Assembly (NCBI GenBank): GCA_963834725.1 | Contig: CAWICN010000001.1 | Span: forward strand, 2,356,001-2,420,000 | DNA: 64,000 bases | DNA from: PALSA-693 sp963834725 | GTDB lineage: Bacteria; Actinomycetota; Acidimicrobiia; Acidimicrobiales; Palsa-688 | Direction of reading: 5' to 3' | Shown: positions 18,301-26,588 of the stretch, in pieces | How positions within the stretch are numbered: the stretch's first letter is position 1 | Layout: every line of letters begins with the position of its first letter | Program-made: the position numbers and the translations under genes | The notes under the pieces: generated by a model | Database searches by the model: none | Seen by the model: the letters and a program-made list of their open reading frames with translations, nothing else | Told to the model about the DNA's origin: nothing

Positions 18301-19497
18301 ACGAAGAGTCGGACAATCAGCGGGACCGTCGGGGCGAGGGATGATAGCCAACTTCTCGACTTTGTCCAGCTGACAGGAGACGACGGCTCCGGGCTCCATG
18401 CGCGCGCGCTCGCCCAATTGGCTGACAGCCACTTTGCGAGGATGGATATCCGCTCGGGAATGGAATTCGCTCGCCGCGCCCTCGAAGCGGCGGTAGACGC
18501 CAAGGACGACCAGGTTCGCTGTGAAGTAGAGCTTTCTCTGGGCATTCAATACCTCGTCCGCCTGGACGTAGGGGCAGCCAGAGAATGCTTCCAACGGTGC
18601 AAGGAGGCGGCCGAACGTCTAGGGGACCCGTGGACTCTGTCCTGGGGGCCGATCCGCTTGCCGCTTCTTCAGTGGACGGAGGGCCATCTGATTGAGAGCG
18701 ACCGGGCCGCCGCCCAGGCGGCCGACTTCGCGGAGCGGCACTACGACTCGGCGGAGGCGTCGCTCGGGCTAGCCTGCCGAGCCGCGGTCGCTGTCGATCG
18801 CGGCCGGTTTGACGACGCCGAGCGCCATGGCGCCCACGCATACCAACACTTCATCCGCTCCGATTACTTCCACACCATGTTATTCCTGGCGCCGGCGCTC
18901 ATTGCCTGCCGCAGCTTCCGAGGCAACCTTCCGGCAGCCGAGGAAGCCATCCAGATGGCCGCAGACGTCGGCTTGAACGTTCATGGTTATCGGCTGGCGG
19001 CACGAGCCATCACCCAGGGCGGAGAGAGTATTAGAGCAGAGTTCGAGGCTGACCCCTTTCCGGGTCGCCGAGAGATCCCGGCAAATCTCTTTGACCTCGC
19101 TTCAGTTGCTGTCGAAGTCGAGGTTGCATCCGCGCTCGGTGATGGCGGAATCGCTGAGCGATCTGTCCCCATGCTCACTTCTGCCGACTCACGAGGCATC
19201 ATGTTCACGATCGGATGGGCGTCCTCTGTGCCTCGGCTACTCGGCGTCAGCTACTACCTGGTAGGGCAAGCAGATAAAGCACGCCATTGGTTGGAAAAGT
19301 CGATCCGGCTGGCAGATCGAGCGGAGGCGCATGGTGAAGCAGCGCGGTCTCGTCTGGACCTGGTCAGAGTCCTTCTCGAGTCCGACGAACCTGCCGATTC
19401 TGCTCGGATAACCAGGGAGTTGGATAGCGCGATCAGCACCTTTGATCGGCTCGGCATGACGCCCTTTGCTGCTGCTGCGCAAGAGTTATGTCACTGA
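15370..19497 (+). CDS. SARP regulator with cyclase-like, AAA ATPase and TPR domains
   Basis: 1375 residues. In order: an OmpR-type winged helix (1-90, LGPLEVKLD), the BTAD helical domain (95-240, RWAQLMTALYHCGRQADSLNAYQR), an adenylate-cyclase homology domain (263-430; TDI and HGDGES supply candidate metal Asp residues), a STAND-type ATPase with Walker A GPAGIGKSA near 512-520 and Walker B VVLVIEDVHWAD near 620-632, and a TPR-rich C-terminus from about 840. Such proteins activate secondary-metabolism genes. No strong ribosome site precedes the ATG. Base composition is AT-richer than in the flanks. It may control the cluster at 23-31 kb, but no direct evidence is seen. Confidence 0.85.
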   Translation: MLQLAILGPLEVKLDESVLPITASKKRAMLSLLALRAGAPVSKWALIDAIWGEHPPTTALKALQTYVSALRHALPAASIATEGDAYRLEVEPDAVDVVVFERLVKEIRAPGTLGSSRAAQIERALQLWRGEPLTDLADHDLRWAEATRLGEMQRTLVEDLFDARLAHGEARELIADLEAAVRAEPLRERRWAQLMTALYHCGRQADSLNAYQRLRSTLLENLGVEPSPVLRRLEAAVLRQDESLEAPSDSHDLEIPTPVSPSLPTGIVTFMVTDILDAVSIWDLHSESMAIAIARHDAIISSAVAAHSGSLLSPHGDGESTFSVFRLGTDAAAAASTIQRSIRAESWPEGCDLRLRVALHTGEALESDGRYFGRTVNRVLRLRDVTEPGEILVSRATAELLVEYLPGEMSLRSAGSRRLRDIARPEAVYKLFIDPELSSGLQRMTTLGSLDATGLDPDISTSSRHGRSRVNTPLTRVAADPSFVGRLEERDDLEKWLEEAIGGTARFVLISGPAGIGKSALVARFVSDVPQGVRVLAGSCHEFGDHPFLPIATALEPLLDPGAPDLVKSPLSHPSRRNGMPDPFIDFGEPLDWAGPGVDREQLETYLWATRLLMHELEDRPVVLVIEDVHWADVATVGLLNHMLTVVAHQATLRQTPLMTVLTSRAREKTTAMRKALDRLGRDPNFRSLPITGLSGVEATELITRFRGARPSTSLLGRMMDATEGNPLLVRSALQRLSQSGALVVGEGNRLIANGPMNLRGGTDIDSEVIARLATLSPNCQTVLTSAAFLGVRGSLRELRAVVKQDEEQLDDALDEATEAELLDDDGVSYWFDHTELPRAITRKEGRRRSELIHRNIADGLEALYGGAAIAHALDIARHLRSSGSGVPPPRAHLYASVAGDQAFATGSWSEAATNLDAALAVEGAPSQQSLEILLRAGIAHFRNHDHQSAQARLSQAVQVGREFETTELWGLASMWLTKSRTISGTVGARDDSQLLDFVQLTGDDGSGLHARALAQLADSHFARMDIRSGMEFARRALEAAVDAKDDQVRCEVELSLGIQYLVRLDVGAARECFQRCKEAAERLGDPWTLSWGPIRLPLLQWTEGHLIESDRAAAQAADFAERHYDSAEASLGLACRAAVAVDRGRFDDAERHGAHAYQHFIRSDYFHTMLFLAPALIACRSFRGNLPAAEEAIQMAADVGLNVHGYRLAARAITQGGESIRAEFEADPFPGRREIPANLFDLASVAVEVEVASALGDGGIAERSVPMLTSADSRGIMFTIGWASSVPRLLGVSYYLVGQADKARHWLEKSIRLADRAEAHGEAARSRLDLVRVLLESDEPADSARITRELDSAISTFDRLGMTPFAAAAQELCH

Positions 19498-19534
19498 ACG
19501 GGCTTCGACCAAACCAAGAAGGGATGTCCTTGAC

Positions 19535-20476
19535 ATGCCGATGCCATACTCGATGGAGACCGGGCCTTATCTCAGCCTTTTCGAGAGTTTCTTTAGCGAC
19601 GACCGCAATCGAGCTGTATGGGCCTTACAGCAGTTGAAGAAGAAGAGCTACCGATTCACGCGATTGTTCCGCGATGTTCCAACCGCGATTCAAGGTGGGG
19701 GCCCCCACGAGACGTCAAGAGAACTCGCTGACTACATGGACAAGGACTGGTTCGGGTTGGACCCGGCAAACCCCCGCTCGAAGGAGACCACACCAGCCCA
19801 TACCGGAGCTCGCGAGCATCTAAAGGATTGGAATTTCACTGGTGATTGGGACTACTGGATAGGAAGCGCAGAGGACGTCGTACGTGCCACGATGATCCGG
19901 GCGTTGAGCATCTCATTGGGAGCTTACGCGGACGTTCCTGTGAGCAGTGGTAACCAGCATTGGCCCATCGGATTGAGTGCGGTGTGTGGATTACGCTGGT
20001 GGGAGGGATGGGTGAAATGGCGAAAAATCGATGTAAAGGATACCCGCTCCACCGAACGAGATGACATCAACATCGGTGGCTACGTTGCGGTCACCTTTCT
20101 CACTCCCTCGCACGAGCACAGCGTGCAGCCTACCTTACTGCGAAAACTAAGACCGAGTCAAAGACAAGGTTATGCGGTCAATCCAACCAAGGCCGGCGAC
20201 CAAGGACTGTGGGTGACGGGGTACATGGATGAGAAGCGACTTGTCCCGCCAGCCCGAAGTCCGAGGTGGCTTCCCGAAGGAGAGATCAACCCTCTCAGGC
20301 TGGGACCTATCTACTCTGCCGATCTTGACGGCAATACGATTGTAACGGTGTCGCCTCCAGAATGGCAAGGTGGCGTCCTGCCGGACCGTCGACGGACCTA
20401 CGATCCGCAACCCGATCCCGGTAAGAGGCTGCCGTACACGCCCGAATACGTGGAACCCGAAGAGGTGGGGCCATGA
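19535..20476 (+). CDS. Unknown protein (313 aa) downstream of SARP regulator
   Basis: No family recognised. The protein is soluble, Trp- and Pro-rich, with a helical N-terminal part (FESFFSDDRNRAVWALQQLKK), a central hydrophobic strand region (INIGGYVAVTFLTPSHEH) and a Pro-rich tail. It starts 37 bases after the SARP stop; a start at 19541 is also possible. Its last bases overlap the next gene by ATGA, so the two are probably co-translated. Like the SARP gene, it is AT-richer than most of the window. Confidence 0.55.
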   Translation: MPMPYSMETGPYLSLFESFFSDDRNRAVWALQQLKKKSYRFTRLFRDVPTAIQGGGPHETSRELADYMDKDWFGLDPANPRSKETTPAHTGAREHLKDWNFTGDWDYWIGSAEDVVRATMIRALSISLGAYADVPVSSGNQHWPIGLSAVCGLRWWEGWVKWRKIDVKDTRSTERDDINIGGYVAVTFLTPSHEHSVQPTLLRKLRPSQRQGYAVNPTKAGDQGLWVTGYMDEKRLVPPARSPRWLPEGEINPLRLGPIYSADLDGNTIVTVSPPEWQGGVLPDRRRTYDPQPDPGKRLPYTPEYVEPEEVGP

Positions 20477-20970
20477 GCACCGAGATGTCTTCTGATGCCG
20501 ATCCTAACCTGATGGTCGTCGCTGATGACCTCAAGGCGGTGTTCAAGAATTTGTGCCCGCCAGGGGGAACACGAGGCGAACAGTCCGAGTTCGTGGAACC
20601 AACTCTCCGGGTGTATCGAGAGCAGAGTCTCAACGATGTTCAGGCCTCCACCCTGCCATATGTAGCCTGGCGGTGTGATGTGTCGTTCACTGGAAAAATA
20701 AGGTTCCTCGGCCGCACGGTCCATAGTGGTCTTCATCCGCCACGGGGCAAGGATCAAGCGCCCAAGAAGACCCTCACCCTTAACGGGATCTCGCTGATAC
20801 GTGAGGCAGATGGGACCAGGGAATTTCTTCGGTACATAGAATGGTACCCATTCCTGTCCGAGCTGGGCTTGGTCGCGGCCGTGCGGCCGGCGCAGAGCTC
20901 CGAGGACCTCGAGGGCGAGGAAGATCTCCTACGGTCTGCGCAAACCGATACCCGCTCGCCGCAGCCCTAG
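20473..20970 (+). CDS. SnoaL/NTF2-fold-like protein (165 aa)
   Basis: 165 residues, starting by ATGA overlap with the upstream gene. The middle (LTLNGISLIRE, then FLRYIEWYPFLSELGLV) resembles the last strands of SnoaL-like polyketide-cyclase/NTF2-fold proteins, where a dipole of strands precedes an xxLGLV ending. That match is weak and only a suggestion. The tail is acidic. It probably acts with the preceding unknown protein. Confidence 0.5.
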   Translation: MSTEMSSDADPNLMVVADDLKAVFKNLCPPGGTRGEQSEFVEPTLRVYREQSLNDVQASTLPYVAWRCDVSFTGKIRFLGRTVHSGLHPPRGKDQAPKKTLTLNGISLIREADGTREFLRYIEWYPFLSELGLVAAVRPAQSSEDLEGEEDLLRSAQTDTRSPQP

Positions 20971-21037
20971 CGGAGCAGCCCTAGCCTAGTCCGGGGGCTC
21001 GACTACCTGTGCCGGCGGGCATCTCGGCCCGAGCATG

Positions 21038-21070
21038 ACTGGGAGGCCACGTTATAAGTGGCCTCCCAGT
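21038..21070. terminator. Perfect 13-bp hairpin between convergent genes
   Basis: ACTGGGAGGCCAC (21038-21050) and its exact complement (21058-21070) flank a 7-base AT-rich loop. It sits between the 3' ends of the SnoaL-like gene and the convergent secreted-protein gene. There is no clear T-run, so it may be a bidirectional terminator of the actinobacterial stem-only kind. Confidence 0.65.
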
Positions 21071-21161
21071 ATCCCTGTTGATGGCATGCGTCCATGCTTG
21101 ATGCCGCTTGCTGGGCGCCGCTGACTTTAGCCAAACTGTGCGGTAGGTAGGTCCCTGAGGG

Positions 21162-22878
21162 TCAAGAGGCAAAGATTCGGTGGGCCGAGTTGACCACCCA
21201 CGGGCGGTTGTAAGGGGCATTGGCGATCGTCACGGCGCCACCGGGACCTCGCACCCAACCGCTGCCAGACCACTGGTAGAGCCCGAAGCCGCCGCCTACA
21301 GGGTTGGTGCCGACCACCCAGGTCATCCCGTTGGCACCGACAGCGACGTCGTTGGCTGCGCCAGGCTCGTGAGTCCAGCTACTGCCGGTCCAGTGGTAGA
21401 TCTGGTGGACGGAGTTGACGACCCAGGGGTTGCCGTCGGGACCGACCGCGATCGTGACGCCCGCGCCCGGAGCTGGAGTCCACCCGCTGCCACTCCAGCG
21501 GTAAAGCTTGAAGCCGCCGCCCACGGGGCTGGTGCCCACTACCCAGGCGGTCCCATCAGCACCGACGCTGACATCGGTGGCCAGGCCGGGGAGCTGGCTG
21601 AAATGGGGCGGGAAGGTAGGCCGCTGGATACAGCCCGCGACCAGGGTGCTGTCATTGGGTGAGGTGATGTCCCCGGTTCCCGTCGCGTAGTCGAAATTGG
21701 AGAATTCGTCCTGGGTGTAGTAGGGCGTTCCGTTGATGACCTGATTGTAGGCAGTGCCCTGGACGAGGGAGCCTCCCAACGGATTGCCGTAGACATAGGC
21801 GCACTCGTCACCGTCCTCGGCCCCGCTTTGGTCGTACCACGCCCCGTTCCAATCAGTGATTGACTCGTTGGCTTCGTGGCTGACGATGCTGATCTCTGCG
21901 TCGGCGTAAGGATCGCCGTTGGGCGCCTGTGCACCGTCAAAGGGATCGCTGCAGCCATTGAGGTTGGCGTAGGGCATGTTGGCGTAGATCGCCGGCTCTG
22001 CGCCTAGTTGAAAGGCCGAGTGGTAGCCGCAGTACACGTTGGCTGAGCACTGCTGGTTGCTGGAATCGAAGCAGGTTTCCGCCCCGGGTGGGAAGAACAC
22101 CATGTAGAGGTGCGAGTCGTTCACCGGGAGCCCCCGCGTCTGCAGCGTCTGCTGCAGCTCGCTCTGCAAGCCGGCGTCCGTGATGCACGCGGAGTAGCCA
22201 AAATCCGGGGTGCATGCTGAGTTGCCGCTTTGGGGAAAGGCGTCGCTTACATTCACAGCGGTCCCGTGCTGCACATCGTATTGGATGTATTGCGGCCGCT
22301 GACCGCTGAGCTGCTGGAAATACTGAGTGCCGACACCGAAGACGTTGCCCGCGGTCCAGCTGGCCGCAGCCACATTGGCCAGGTATCCATCAATGATGCT
22401 CTGGTAACTGCCACCGAAGCTGAAGCCGGAGGGGACCCAATATACCGGGGTGATCGTGACGTGACCCGGGAACGAGCTCGTACCTCCCATTACCGACGCA
22501 CCAGGTGTGAACAGCAGCGGCGGATCACAACCCTGACAGTCCGGGTTTGCGGAAGGCGACGTGTGGGCGTGTCCCGGGATACTGAAACCTGGTTTTACGC
22601 CCACGCGATAGGCGATGCCGTGAGGTCGACCGGCGATCGACCAGTCGATCTGGGCCCCCCCCTGCTCGCGCCGGTCTGGTGTTCGGTACGGAAGCGGCGG
22701 CCGGCGTTGCCGGCTTGGCCGCCGGGCTGGCCGCCGAATGAGAAGATTGCGCCTGCGCCACCTGCGGCATGCCGGTGACTACAGCAATGGCTCCGGTGGC
22801 CAGGAGACCGGTTAGCCAGGGCCGTGACGAGGCGCGCTTGAAAATGAAGCCTGGCCGTGAACACAGTTTACTTTGCAC
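21162..22878 (-). CDS. Secreted metallopeptidase-like protein with tectonin repeats, frameshifted
   Basis: The N-terminal signal peptide (WLTGLLATGAIAVVTGMPQVAQAQ region, probable GTG start 22878) is in one frame and the rest in another; one G too many in a run of eight at 22664-22671 explains this, since removing it yields AGGAQIDWSIAGRPHG and a continuous protein of about 570 residues. The central domain (FPGHVTITPVYWVPSGF, SHEANESITDWNGAWY, GDECAY) resembles phosphate-induced/EXORDIUM-like proteins with an HExxE metal motif. The C-terminus holds four tectonin-type propeller repeats (GADGTAWVVG, YRWSGSGW). It is likely exported. The shift may be an assembly error or phase variation. Confidence 0.65.
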
Positions 22879-23119
22879 GTCGGCCCCGCAGACGCTCCTG
22901 TCGCCCGGCTCGCAGGTCGCTGGTTCTCTCCAGTAGATCGGGAGCACAGATTGGGCACGTCGGATCGGGGAAGCCGAGACTCTTCTCCGCATTCTCTCTC
23001 AGGGAAACAGTGCAATCGTTCTGGTCGGAGCTTCTTGGTTCGTTCATCACAGTCATAAGAGCCCCATACTCCCGACCAGAAATGCACTCGAGGCCTGGGG
23101 CAGTGAGCGCGGGGAACGG

Positions 23120-24256
23120 TTACACCCAGAATTGCCAGCCGAGGGCCGCGGCCTGGCGCGCATCCTCGCCCGGTTTCATGCCCGCCTCGAGCCAGCGAGC
23201 GTCATCTACGGTGGGCGCCCACACGACAGACCAGAGAGGTTCGAGGACGGCGCCCCGGGCGATCTTCGCCTCGTAGGTCCCGACCCCTAGGTGCACGGAA
23301 TCAAGCCCAGCCCGTTCCGCGTAAGCGACGGGCAGATAGAAAGCGAGGTTGAAGTAGGAGTATGGTGCGGCAGCCGAATAGTCGAACCCGACGACCCGGA
23401 CATGCAGCTGGCGTCCCCACTGATAACACAACGAAAAGCCCGCGGCTCGTCCATCGACGCGCTCTACGAATACCTTGCTGGCGTCATCAAGAACTCCGGC
23501 CTGCGATTCGAGATAGTGCCATACGTCCACGTCGGTCTCGTCTGCACCGTGGCGCCGGTGCACGTTTCCGAGAAGGGGGACGACATCGTCCACACACTCA
23601 CTCAGTCGGTGCTCGGAGACGGTTGATTTGTTCCTCAGGAACGCGTCGCGTTCGCGGCGGATGTTGCCGCGTCGTCGCCGCGTGAAGCGGCTTTCGTACT
23701 CAGCTCCTTTGATGACGTCGATACGAGTGTTGGCCGAGACGGGGAAGGGCTTGCTGCCCCCCGAGCTGGATAGACAGGCGAGCGTACACGTTTGCTCAGG
23801 CGAGTACATAAGGGCGCACGCCCGCGAGCCTGCGAGCTTCCGGCCCTCCGCGAGCAACAAAGCGGCCACCTCCCGACGCTCGGATTGGCCCAAGTCGGAC
23901 GCGGTCACGACATCACTGGTGTACCCGGCGCGCGACCCGAGCAAAACGGTCGGCCTCCACGCTTGCTTGCGACGCTCGGCTTCGGGGTCGCCCTCCATAA
24001 ACACCGCGATTGGGTCGTACCAGGCGGTCCAAGAGTCGTCAAAGTCCTGGACGACGTAGCAGGCCATCCCGCCGACCCAGCGCGAACTGGAATCAACGAC
24101 TATGCAGTAGAAGTCATCTCCAGCCGTGGCAGAGGCTACCCAACTGAGCCATTCGTAGCTCTGATAGAAGAATCGGCCTCCTTCAAGCGCGGCCCACCGC
24201 GCTTTATCCAGCGACTCGATGCCCTGCAAGACTTGCACGCCGGCGAGAAATGTCAA
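23120..24256 (-). CDS. FemAB/GNAT-like acyl or aminoacyl transferase
   Basis: About 378 residues. The N-terminal part (FYQSYEWLSWV, MACYVVQDF) and C-terminal part (VFVERVDGRAAGFSLCYQWG, YSYFNLAFYLPVAYAERAGL, LGVGTYEAKIARGA) match the two GNAT-like lobes of FemAB-related proteins (peptidogalycan-biosynthesis type). These join amino acids or acyl groups to amines. The TTG start overlaps the TGA of the upstream ATP-grasp gene, pointing to coupled translation. It is the last gene of the diaminopropionate operon, and probably adds or caps a residue in the product. Confidence 0.65.
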   Translation of the reverse strand: MTFLAGVQVLQGIESLDKARWAALEGGRFFYQSYEWLSWVASATAGDDFYCIVVDSSSRWVGGMACYVVQDFDDSWTAWYDPIAVFMEGDPEAERRKQAWRPTVLLGSRAGYTSDVVTASDLGQSERREVAALLLAEGRKLAGSRACALMYSPEQTCTLACLSSSGGSKPFPVSANTRIDVIKGAEYESRFTRRRRGNIRRERDAFLRNKSTVSEHRLSECVDDVVPLLGNVHRRHGADETDVDVWHYLESQAGVLDDASKVFVERVDGRAAGFSLCYQWGRQLHVRVVGFDYSAAAPYSYFNLAFYLPVAYAERAGLDSVHLGVGTYEAKIARGAVLEPLWSVVWAPTVDDARWLEAGMKPGEDARQAAALGWQFWV

Positions 24257-25542
24257 TTGTCCGCCCCCTCGACGCCGTCCGACTCGACGTCCAAAGAAAA
24301 AGTCTTCAGTACCGACTGCATGCGGCGGAGGACCTGATTGACGCTGAAGCCTTCGACGTGGATGATGCCAGCCCTGGTGTTCGACGCCCGGCGAGCCTGG
24401 ACGACATCGCCGGGACGCAGGTCGAGTGCACCATCGATCACGCCGGGCAGCTCCAGAAGCCGCTCTAGCGACGTCACGGATCGCACCCGACCCGGGCGCA
24501 CGGGGAGGAGCAGGTCGCCCACGCACCGATCCTTGGTATAGATGAGTGGAGGCCGCCGCCCGGTGTACACGTCCAGTACGGAGTCGTAGATGTCAAAGCC
24601 GTACGCCAACCCGTGGTTCCGCGGTATCCCGGCTCCGGCCAGGCGCGCCGCGATCTCGCTCATGCGGATCGTTCCATCCCGGAGGAGGAAAAACTCCATA
24701 TGGATGTAGGCGTTTGCGATCCCCATCCCCTCTACAAGTCGGTCCACGTACTCTGCAACTCGCTGCCGGAGCTCGGGATCTGTGGCGCCGGGACCCAGGG
24801 TCACATCGGCGTTCATGGCCCCGTCTACCGCCTCCAGGACAGGAACAGGATTTACGGACACGAACAGGTCGAGGACCCTTCCACCGAACACCAGCCCGCA
24901 GAGCTGGAACTCCTGGCCGTCAATGAACTCCTCGACCATCCACGAGCGGGTAGGAAGGCGAGCCAGCAGTGGCTTCAGCTGCTCGAAGCTCGTTAGCCTG
25001 TAGGTGTCGATGGTGGCAAAAGAATCCACTGGCTTGAGGACGAGTGGCCAGCCCAACTCTTGGCCGGCCGATTCGACGTCGGCAGCGGTGCCAACCCGAC
25101 GGTAGCTGGCGCAAGGCACCTTGAGCTCTACAAACCGGTCCTTCATAATTGCCTTGTTCCGGACCCAGGCCACCTGTTCCTCGCGCAAGTATGGCAGGCG
25201 GGCGAAGCGGGCAAACCGGTTGCCGATGTCCTGCAGATGCTCCTCCGGGTTGCAGAAGAAAAGAGGAGGTCGAGGGAGAGAGGTCGCCCATTCCGTGTAG
25301 CGGTCGGCCTCCAGCCTGAGTTCTGTACCGGGATCGACGTCGAACGAGGGGACCCGGGCCATTTGCGCCCGATACGCCTCGGGAAGACCGGCGAACTGTG
25401 GCCAGTACGGGACCGCATTAGCGAACCCATCGAAGCGCAGAAACGCCAGGTCGATGTCGGAGCGCGCCGCCAGGTAACGGGCAAAGTCGGTGGGGCGATT
25501 ATCCACCAGGAGTAGCGAACGACGGCATGGGGCAAGTGTCAT
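24253..25542 (-). CDS. ATP-grasp carboxylate-amine ligase
   Basis: 429 residues. The fold markers are the N-terminal helix/strand region, WVRNKAIMKDRF with a lysine typical of the ATP-grasp entry, LVLKPVDSF, WMVEEFIDGQEF (adenine-side strand), and late metal ligands around IHMEFFLLRDGTIRMSEIAAR. This resembles BacD/DdaF-type ligases that join an amino acid to another amine using ATP. ATG 25542 overlaps the previous stop (ATGA), so I prefer it to the GTG nine bases upstream. Within the cluster it is a good candidate for coupling diaminopropionate. Confidence 0.8.
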   Translation of the reverse strand: MTLAPCRRSLLLVDNRPTDFARYLAARSDIDLAFLRFDGFANAVPYWPQFAGLPEAYRAQMARVPSFDVDPGTELRLEADRYTEWATSLPRPPLFFCNPEEHLQDIGNRFARFARLPYLREEQVAWVRNKAIMKDRFVELKVPCASYRRVGTAADVESAGQELGWPLVLKPVDSFATIDTYRLTSFEQLKPLLARLPTRSWMVEEFIDGQEFQLCGLVFGGRVLDLFVSVNPVPVLEAVDGAMNADVTLGPGATDPELRQRVAEYVDRLVEGMGIANAYIHMEFFLLRDGTIRMSEIAARLAGAGIPRNHGLAYGFDIYDSVLDVYTGRRPPLIYTKDRCVGDLLLPVRPGRVRSVTSLERLLELPGVIDGALDLRPGDVVQARRASNTRAGIIHVEGFSVNQVLRRMQSVLKTFSLDVESDGVEGADN

Positions 25543-26588
25543 CGCCCACACCCGTCCACCCGATCCAGGGAAATGAGGTAGGCGAGCATGTGGTCGTACT
25601 GCCGGACCGCGGCGCGCACGGCTATTTCAGCGCCCTGCACGATACGGGCCAGCTCCTCGGGAGTCATCCTGGGGGACTGTTCGGTGATGGCAGTCAGAAG
25701 ATCCCGGCTGTGCCGGGGATCGATCCGCGTATGCTCGGTGAAGTACACCATGATGTCGTCGCAGTCCAGGTTGAGGCGCCGGAGGCCGCGCATAATGTCA
25801 CGAAAGTGGGAGAGCACCCAGCTTTCGAACACAAGGAAGCATCCATACGCCTGCTGATGCCGGCTGGGCGCCACCAACATGGACATCAATATGTTGGAGG
25901 AGATCTTGGCGAACCAGGGCATCGTGTCCCGATAGGTGAAGATGAACTCGTCACCGCCTAGCCCGCCGGCCAGGCGCCGTAGCCATGTCGTATGGAAGTC
26001 CTCGACACGGCCGTGCCCGCACTCGTCCCATAGGTTCTCGGCTACCACGGCTCTCTGCTTGCCCTGTAAGCCGACCAGGAGCAGGGCTATCTCATCGTCG
26101 ACTACCTCGTTCCTTATGAGCTCGCCGGCAAGGAAGACGCGCATCTGCGCTTCCGTGGCCTCAGTCCGGAGATAGTCGAAGAGGGGATGCTTGACTCCTG
26201 AGTTTCTTCTGCGAAGCTGGTTCAGATACCTCGCTGCCTCGTAGGGCGACGAGGGCCGGACGACCTTGACTGGTCCGAGCCACTGCTCATACATCTCATG
26301 CTCGAGCACTCCCCGGGTTAGAAGCAGCGCCGCCTCGCGAGCTGGATCGGGACTCGAGGACAGCCAACTGTCCCGGTAGCCCAACCTGTCGGCGTACAGG
26401 ACCGACAGCGTTGAGTGGATGAGGGCGCCGTGGTGGACCGAATCAGATTGCAGTGATCGCAGGCGAGCCCGCTGCGCCTCAGGACCGAGGGCCAGAAAGC
26501 TATCGTGCTTTGTGAGGTCGGTCGTGGCCCAGGGCCGTACAAGCGGCCAGTAGCCAAGATCGGCATTGACCGCCGGCGTCAATCCCAT
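25539..26588 (-). CDS. Heme-oxygenase-like diiron enzyme (iron-containing redox family)
   Basis: 349 residues, all-helical. Candidate iron ligands: E189 and H199 in WDECGHGRVEDFH, E255 in FESW, and H286, D290 and H293 in EHTRIDPRH; this spacing is that of the haem-oxygenase-2-like family. Characterised members N-oxygenate amines (SznF, BelK/HrmI type) or cleave fatty or amino acids (UndA, BesC type). ATG 26588 lies inside the SbnB-like gene's end; a TTG at 26582 is an alternative. In this cluster, oxidation of the diaminopropionate side-chain amine is plausible, not shown. Confidence 0.75.
   Translation of the reverse strand: MGLTPAVNADLGYWPLVRPWATTDLTKHDSFLALGPEAQRARLRSLQSDSVHHGALIHSTLSVLYADRLGYRDSWLSSSPDPAREAALLLTRGVLEHEMYEQWLGPVKVVRPSSPYEAARYLNQLRRRNSGVKHPLFDYLRTEATEAQMRVFLAGELIRNEVVDDEIALLLVGLQGKQRAVVAENLWDECGHGRVEDFHTTWLRRLAGGLGGDEFIFTYRDTMPWFAKISSNILMSMLVAPSRHQQAYGCFLVFESWVLSHFRDIMRGLRRLNLDCDDIMVYFTEHTRIDPRHSRDLLTAITEQSPRMTPEELARIVQGAEIAVRAAVRQYDHMLAYLISLDRVDGCGR

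Noticed and set aside
20973..21000. Short repeat of CCCTAGC as possible attachment site
   Set aside because: Too short, no tRNA or integrase nearby.
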